Of a DNA stretch of 38,295 nucleotides, positions 34,765-38,295 are shown piece after piece. Made by a program: the position numbers and the translations under genes. Numbering within the stretch: the stretch's first letter is position 1; the number at the start of each line of letters is the position of its first letter. The stretch is from Bacteroidia bacterium (GTDB taxonomy: Bacteria > Bacteroidota > Bacteroidia > Bacteroidales > VadinHA17). Below the pieces are notes generated by a model. It was not told where the DNA came from. It saw nothing but the letters and a program-made list of their open reading frames with translations, and searched no databases. The DNA lies in the NCBI GenBank assembly GCA_026391475.1, contig JAPLED010000052.1, positions 1 through 38,295 of the forward strand. The letters are read 5' to 3'.

Positions 34765-35517
34765 TTACCAGTTTTTTACTGTTCTGACTTTAGCTTTTGA
34801 TGCTTTTGCAAGTTTAACCTTTTCCTGGACATTTTTTTCATCATTAGCCAGAGCATTCAGCAATCGTTGAGCATCTTCCTTCGAAATACCCTGCTGTTGT
34901 TGTTGCTGATTCTGTTTTTCTTCCTGTTTCTGATCCTGATTATTGTTCTGATCCTTTTGCTGATCTTTATTCTTATCGTTTTGATCTTTTTGATCTTCCT
35001 TTTTATTGTCTTTGTTCTGATCCTTCTTATCCTTATCCTGTTGCTGTTGTTCCTGTTGTTGTTTCAGCATATCCTGTGCAAATGCAAGATTATATTTAGC
35101 TTCATTATTATCTGGCCGGAGTTTAAGTGACCCTTTATATGCTTCGATACTTTCCTGTACCTTATTTGCTTTCAGAAGTGAATTTCCAAGATTATACAAT
35201 CCTGCTGATTTCTTATTCTTGTCATCATTCAGATTAATATTCTCAACGAATTTTTTCCCCGCATCTTCAAATTTGTTTTGCTTATAAAGAGCATCACCAA
35301 TATTAAATACAGCATCCTGTGATTGTTTATTTTTCTCGATGGACTTGCGATAAGATACTTCAGAATCAGAGAAGTTGTTCTTTTCGTATTCCCTGTTACC
35401 CTGCCTGATATATGTTTTATCGGATTGTGCATTTATTGCGATAGAAAATATCAGAAATGCACAGATTAACAGGCTATTGATTAACCCCTTGGTTGTTATG
35501 ATTTTTTTTCTTACCAT
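34765..35517 (-). CDS. batC: BatC: TPR protein with Q/K/D/N-rich tail
   Basis: 250 residues from ATG 35517 (MVRKKIITTKGLINS). An in-frame extension to 35592 is translated from the 40-bp intergenic repeat and is rejected. Signal peptide LLICAFLIFSIAINAQ, then three TPRs (IRQGNREYEKNNFSDSEVSY, AVFNIGDALYKQNKFEDAGK, LYNLGNSLLKANKVQESIEAYK), then a low-complexity stretch of about 70 residues made almost only of Q, K, D, N and E, and a short C-terminal helix. This composition is characteristic of BatC. The low-complexity DNA creates a long hydrophobic shadow ORF on the opposite strand. Confidence 0.9.
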   Translation of the reverse strand: MVRKKIITTKGLINSLLICAFLIFSIAINAQSDKTYIRQGNREYEKNNFSDSEVSYRKSIEKNKQSQDAVFNIGDALYKQNKFEDAGKKFVENINLNDDKNKKSAGLYNLGNSLLKANKVQESIEAYKGSLKLRPDNNEAKYNLAFAQDMLKQQQEQQQQDKDKKDQNKDNKKEDQKDQNDKNKDQQKDQNNNQDQKQEEKQNQQQQQQGISKEDAQRLLNALANDEKNVQEKVKLAKASKAKVRTVKNW

Positions 35518-35552
35518 CTCATTTATAACAATAAATAAACCTATAACCTTTA

Positions 35553-35592
35553 TTTTAAACCCACCCCTTGCCCCTCCAAGGAGGGGATTCAT
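35553..35592. repeat. Diverged copy of the 40-bp palindrome repeat, in the batB-batC gap
   Basis: TTTTAAACCCACCCCTTGCC then CCTCCAAGGAGGGGATTCAT, the same layout as the identical pair at 17386 and 17459, with about 7 changed positions and CCCCTCC-AA-GGAGGGG as the hairpin. It lies 36 bp upstream of the batC start on the transcribed strand and therefore within the operon mRNA. Confidence 0.75.
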
Positions 35593-35617
35593 AGAGCTTT
35601 TCTTTTATCTTTTTCCT

Positions 35618-36658
35618 TTATACTTTAAATTTAAACAATCTGATATTAGCCAATCTTTTGTTTTTTCTTTCCATTAAAATAAAGTCAACCATTAACAGGA
35701 ATAAGGCTATTGCAGCAAAAATCTGGAATTGATCGTTATATTCTGTGTACATTGTGCTTTCCAATTCCTGTTTTTTCATTTTTCTGATCTCGCTGAAGAT
35801 CTCATCCAGACCAATATTCGAATTACTTGCTCTTACATATTTGCCATTAGTGGTTATTGCAATTTTTTTAAGAATATCTTCGTCCAGCTTAGTGATAACA
35901 GTATTGCCGTCAACGTCTTTAAGATAATCTGTTTTACCATTAGTAATTACAGGTATCGGAACTCCTTCTGTTGAACCTATTCCGATTGTATGTATAATAA
36001 TTCCTGCTTTTGATGCTTCTTCTGCATTTGTAACCGGGTCATCCTCATGGTTTTCTCCATCGGTAATTATGATCATCGCCTTGCTCTTTCCCTCACCCGG
36101 ACTGAATGATCTTATTCCAAGACTGATAGCAGCACCGATTGCCGTACCCTGTTTTGGCACCATGTCGGGATTAATCGTTGAAAGAAACATTTTTGCGGAG
36201 ACATAATCTGTTGTTATTGGGATCTGAGTATATGCGTCACCGGCAAAGACAATTAATCCTATTTTGTCTTTATCAAGGTTATCAACCAGACGGGATATTG
36301 CTTGTTTAGCCCTGGTAAGTCTGTCAGGCTGAATATCTTCTGCCAACATCGAGTTGCTTACATCGAGGGCTATAATTACCTCCACGCCCTGCTTTTTCAC
36401 ATCTTCAATTTTTGACCCGAACTGTGGTCTGGAAAGCATTATTATACCTGCGGAAAATGCAATGAGTTGCAGTATGAATTTAACAACCGGTCGTATTTTC
36501 GATAACTCAGGAACCAGTCTCCCGACGAGGTTAATATCACCTAATCGCCCAAGTGCCCTCTTCTTTCTTATCTCATTAATAATATATAATAGTATTACTA
36601 CCGAAAGCAGAAGCAACAAGTACAAGAAATCGGGATTTGCAAATCTGAACAATTGCAT
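35618..36658 (-). CDS. batB: BatB: von Willebrand factor A membrane protein
   Basis: 346 residues. Two N-terminal helices (FLYLLLLLSVVILLYII; FILQLIAFSAGIIMLS), a VWA domain with the MIDAS motif DVSNS (D99, S101, S103), followed by TGENHEDD-type residues (ITDGENHEDDP) and the domain end KYVRASNSNIGLDEIFSEI, then a C-terminal helix (FAAIALFLLMVDFIL). MIDAS residues are all present, so it should bind a metal and a partner protein. It shares its architecture with BatA, encoded 14 bp upstream, and the two are expected to act together. Downstream is a 100-bp gap with a repeat before batC. Confidence 0.92.
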   Translation of the reverse strand: MQLFRFANPDFLYLLLLLSVVILLYIINEIRKKRALGRLGDINLVGRLVPELSKIRPVVKFILQLIAFSAGIIMLSRPQFGSKIEDVKKQGVEVIIALDVSNSMLAEDIQPDRLTRAKQAISRLVDNLDKDKIGLIVFAGDAYTQIPITTDYVSAKMFLSTINPDMVPKQGTAIGAAISLGIRSFSPGEGKSKAMIIITDGENHEDDPVTNAEEASKAGIIIHTIGIGSTEGVPIPVITNGKTDYLKDVDGNTVITKLDEDILKKIAITTNGKYVRASNSNIGLDEIFSEIRKMKKQELESTMYTEYNDQFQIFAAIALFLLMVDFILMERKNKRLANIRLFKFKV

Positions 36659-36672
36659 AATATCTCCTGCGT

Positions 36673-37665
36673 TTAAGTTAAGTTTCTGAATATTGTGTTT
36701 CTTACCAGTATCTCAAGCGCCAACAGACAAAATGCAATCAGAGCAGGAAGAAGATATTTCTCTTCCTTCCTGTTGAATTGCCTGACATCGATTTTCGACT
36801 TCTCCAGTTTGTCAATTTCGCTGTAAACCTGAACAAGTTTGTCGTTATCTGTTGCCCTGAAATATTTACCGCCTGTGGTTTGTGCGATCTCTCTGAGAAT
36901 AGCCTCATCTATTTCAACCGGCATATCCTGGTATTGTATTCCGTAAGGAGTTTGTATAGGATATGGCGCCATTCCCTGGGTACCGACACCAATTGTATAA
37001 ACCCTTATGCCATAAGTCTTTGCTATTCCGGCAGCTGTGGCTGGAGCAATTTCTCCCCGGTTATTAACCCCATCGGTAAGAAGGATAATTACCTTGCTCT
37101 TAGCTTCTGAATCTTTAATCCTGTTAACAGCAGTCGCAAGGCCCATTCCAATAGCAGTTCCATCTTCAATCATTCCGCTTTGAATTTCCTGAAGAAGATT
37201 AATAAGAACTGCATGATCGGTTGTCAGAGGGCATTGTGTGAAACTCTCACCACTGAAAACCACCAGCCCCATCCGGTCGTATGGTCTTCCTGAGATAAAC
37301 TCTGTTGCTACATTTTTTGATGCCTCAAGTCTGTCGGGTCTGAAATCGCGTGCCAGCATACTTCCGGAAATGTCCAGAGTCAATACAATATCAATACCTT
37401 CAGTAGAAATATCCTGGAATTTATCTGACGCCTGCGGACGTGCAAGTACAATTATCAGAAGGGTTACGGCTATAGTGCGAAAAGCAAAAAGAATATGTCT
37501 GAGATAGTGCCGGAATGTTGTTCCTGCCTTTGCAAAAGGCTGAAGCCCCGGCATTCTTAAAGATGCTGTTGCCCTATGTTGCTTGAGTATATAAAACGCA
37601 ATCATTGCAGGTATCACTGCAAGAAGATATAGAAATAGAGGTTCCGCGTATGTTATGCCGTTCAT
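36673..37665 (-). CDS. batA: BatA: von Willebrand factor A membrane protein
   Basis: 330 residues with the same plan as BatB: helices LFLYLLAVIPAMIAFYIL and LFAFRTIAVTLLIIVLA, a VWA domain with the MIDAS motif DISGS (D98, S100, S102), ILLTDGVNNRGEI and TTGGKYFRATDNDKLVQVYSEI, and a C-terminal helix (LLPALIAFCLLALEIL). Its start overlaps the stop of the upstream gene by 4 bp (ATGA), so the two are coupled. In other Bacteroidota BatA is preceded by a MoxR ATPase and a DUF58 protein; those would lie beyond the window's right edge. Confidence 0.92.
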   Translation of the reverse strand: MNGITYAEPLFLYLLAVIPAMIAFYILKQHRATASLRMPGLQPFAKAGTTFRHYLRHILFAFRTIAVTLLIIVLARPQASDKFQDISTEGIDIVLTLDISGSMLARDFRPDRLEASKNVATEFISGRPYDRMGLVVFSGESFTQCPLTTDHAVLINLLQEIQSGMIEDGTAIGMGLATAVNRIKDSEAKSKVIILLTDGVNNRGEIAPATAAGIAKTYGIRVYTIGVGTQGMAPYPIQTPYGIQYQDMPVEIDEAILREIAQTTGGKYFRATDNDKLVQVYSEIDKLEKSKIDVRQFNRKEEKYLLPALIAFCLLALEILVRNTIFRNLT

Positions 37666-38295
37666 ATACTTCCCTCCATGGCCTTATCTTTTACATCAGC
37701 TGCAACGGTAATCACTTCATTTTCTTTTGTAGCAAGAACAAAATCCCAGGAATTCTGAAAATGTGATTCATTCTCTGGCGATTCCGGATTATATTTTGCA
37801 AATTTTACCAGATCAGCTCCTGTCAGTACTGTTTTAAGCTGATTGTATGATCCGTCCTTTTTGAAGCCGGATTTAACCAGGGCCGCAAGTGTCTCAGCTG
37901 TAGTCAGTTCAAGAGAGAAAACTCTGAACCTGTTTTCCAGATATTGACGTAATATCTCTGTCAGCTTTGTATAATAATACTTAATCTCGCCCTTCTGCCA
38001 GAGTTGTTCTTCCCTGAGTTTTTCCAGTTCACGGAAGGCAATGATATGCGCCGGATCAGGGTCAATAACAGCTTCATCCCCCGTTTTGGACTTCTTTAGT
38101 TTACGTATAAATCTTATTGCGAGCCAGACAAGTGCACCAAGAAGCGCGACAAGCAGAACCCATGGAAGTACCTCGCCAATAGTTAAAGGTGCCCTGTATG
38201 GTTTGATTATATCATATATTTTTGCAGTTGTATCAGAAGGAGCAATTTTGACTCTCATGACCTCAAGCTGGGAATAATCAGAATAGAACCTTTTC
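37662..38295 (-). CDS. BatD-like membrane protein upstream of batA (partial, 5' end outside window)
   Basis: The frame is open past the ATG at 38258 to the window edge (reading KRFYSDYSQLEV before that methionine), so the gene continues beyond the window. Visible part: a short extracytoplasmic piece (MRVKIAPSDTTAKIYDIIKPYRAPLT), one transmembrane helix (VLPWVLLVALLGALVWLAIRF), then a roughly 150-residue cytoplasmic helical domain with IAFRELEKLREEQLWQKGEIKYYYTKLTEILRQYLENRF and LTTAETLAAL. This is the standard hypothetical protein between DUF58 and BatA in Bacteroidota bat loci. I do not know its function. Confidence 0.8.
   Translation of the reverse strand, partial: KRFYSDYSQLEVMRVKIAPSDTTAKIYDIIKPYRAPLTIGEVLPWVLLVALLGALVWLAIRFIRKLKKSKTGDEAVIDPDPAHIIAFRELEKLREEQLWQKGEIKYYYTKLTEILRQYLENRFRVFSLELTTAETLAALVKSGFKKDGSYNQLKTVLTGADLVKFAKYNPESPENESHFQNSWDFVLATKENEVITVAADVKDKAMEGSI

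Noticed and set aside
34867-35130. Plus-strand reading frame of 87 residues made almost only of L, I, F and V
   Set aside because: It is the antisense of the Q/K/D/N-rich codons of batC, so the hydrophobic composition is an artefact of base composition.
35518-35592. 25-residue N-terminal extension of BatC (MNPLLGGARGG...)
   Set aside because: It is translated from the 40-bp intergenic repeat; the signal peptide is correctly placed only from ATG 35517.

Overview
The window looks like chromosomal DNA of a member of the Bacteroidota, probably an environmental Bacteroidales/Marinilabiliales-type lineage. Evidence: a complete aerotolerance (Bat) operon with a Q/K/D/N-rich BatC, weak or absent Shine-Dalgarno sequences, a TAnnTTTG-type -7 box upstream of the TetR gene, an AT-rich base composition, PQQ-like and VCBS/FG-GAP repeat proteins, a GH78 rhamnosidase, and GC-rich palindromic elements scattered between genes. 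No rRNA, tRNA, CRISPR array, integrase or transposase is visible.

Layout. 1-5699 (+): the end of a PQQ-like beta-propeller gene, a GT4 glycosyltransferase, and a YbbA/YbbP-type ABC ATPase plus 10-TM FtsX permease. 5702-8165 (-): a second PQQ-like propeller protein and a frameshifted VCBS-repeat protein. 8329-9767 (+): a frameshifted NapH/NosR/CcoG-like membrane ferredoxin. 9842-14556 (+): a TetR repressor with a striking nested inverted repeat, followed by HlyD (EmrA), MFS (EmrB) and TolC, a tripartite drug efflux operon. 14606-18885 (-): L-rhamnose catabolism (FGGY kinase, RhaA isomerase, RhaM mutarotase, RhaT symporter), divergent from a secreted GH78 alpha-L-rhamnosidase (19016-21748, +). 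21762-23114 (+): an EamA exporter and the ribosome-rescue factor ArfB. 23448-26716 (+): a lysine 2,3-aminomutase-like radical SAM enzyme with two different Ddl-type ATP-grasp ligases. 26783-27448 (+): uracil-DNA glycosylase. 27643-38295 (-): one tightly packed array running from an open-ended BatD-like gene through BatA, BatB, BatC, BatD and BatE into a molybdopterin oxidoreductase, a fused ferredoxin/membrane anchor and a trans-sulfuration PLP enzyme.

How the genes work together. The rhamnose block forms a coherent import-isomerise-phosphorylate route fed by the secreted rhamnosidase, but no aldolase or regulator lies in the window. The efflux block is a self-contained repressor-plus-pump unit.

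The best candidates for undescribed biology are two. First, the KamA/twin ATP-grasp cluster: the aminomutase keeps the lysine-binding residues, so a beta-lysine-containing amide or small peptide is a reasonable inference. It is preceded by a run of three hairpins that could be a structured RNA leader. Second, the apparent co-transcription of a cytoplasmic-looking molybdoenzyme complex and a sulfur amino-acid PLP enzyme with the Bat stress operon. Two neighbouring genes (VCBS and membrane ferredoxin) each need a -1 shift to read through, which is either real decay or a sequence error.
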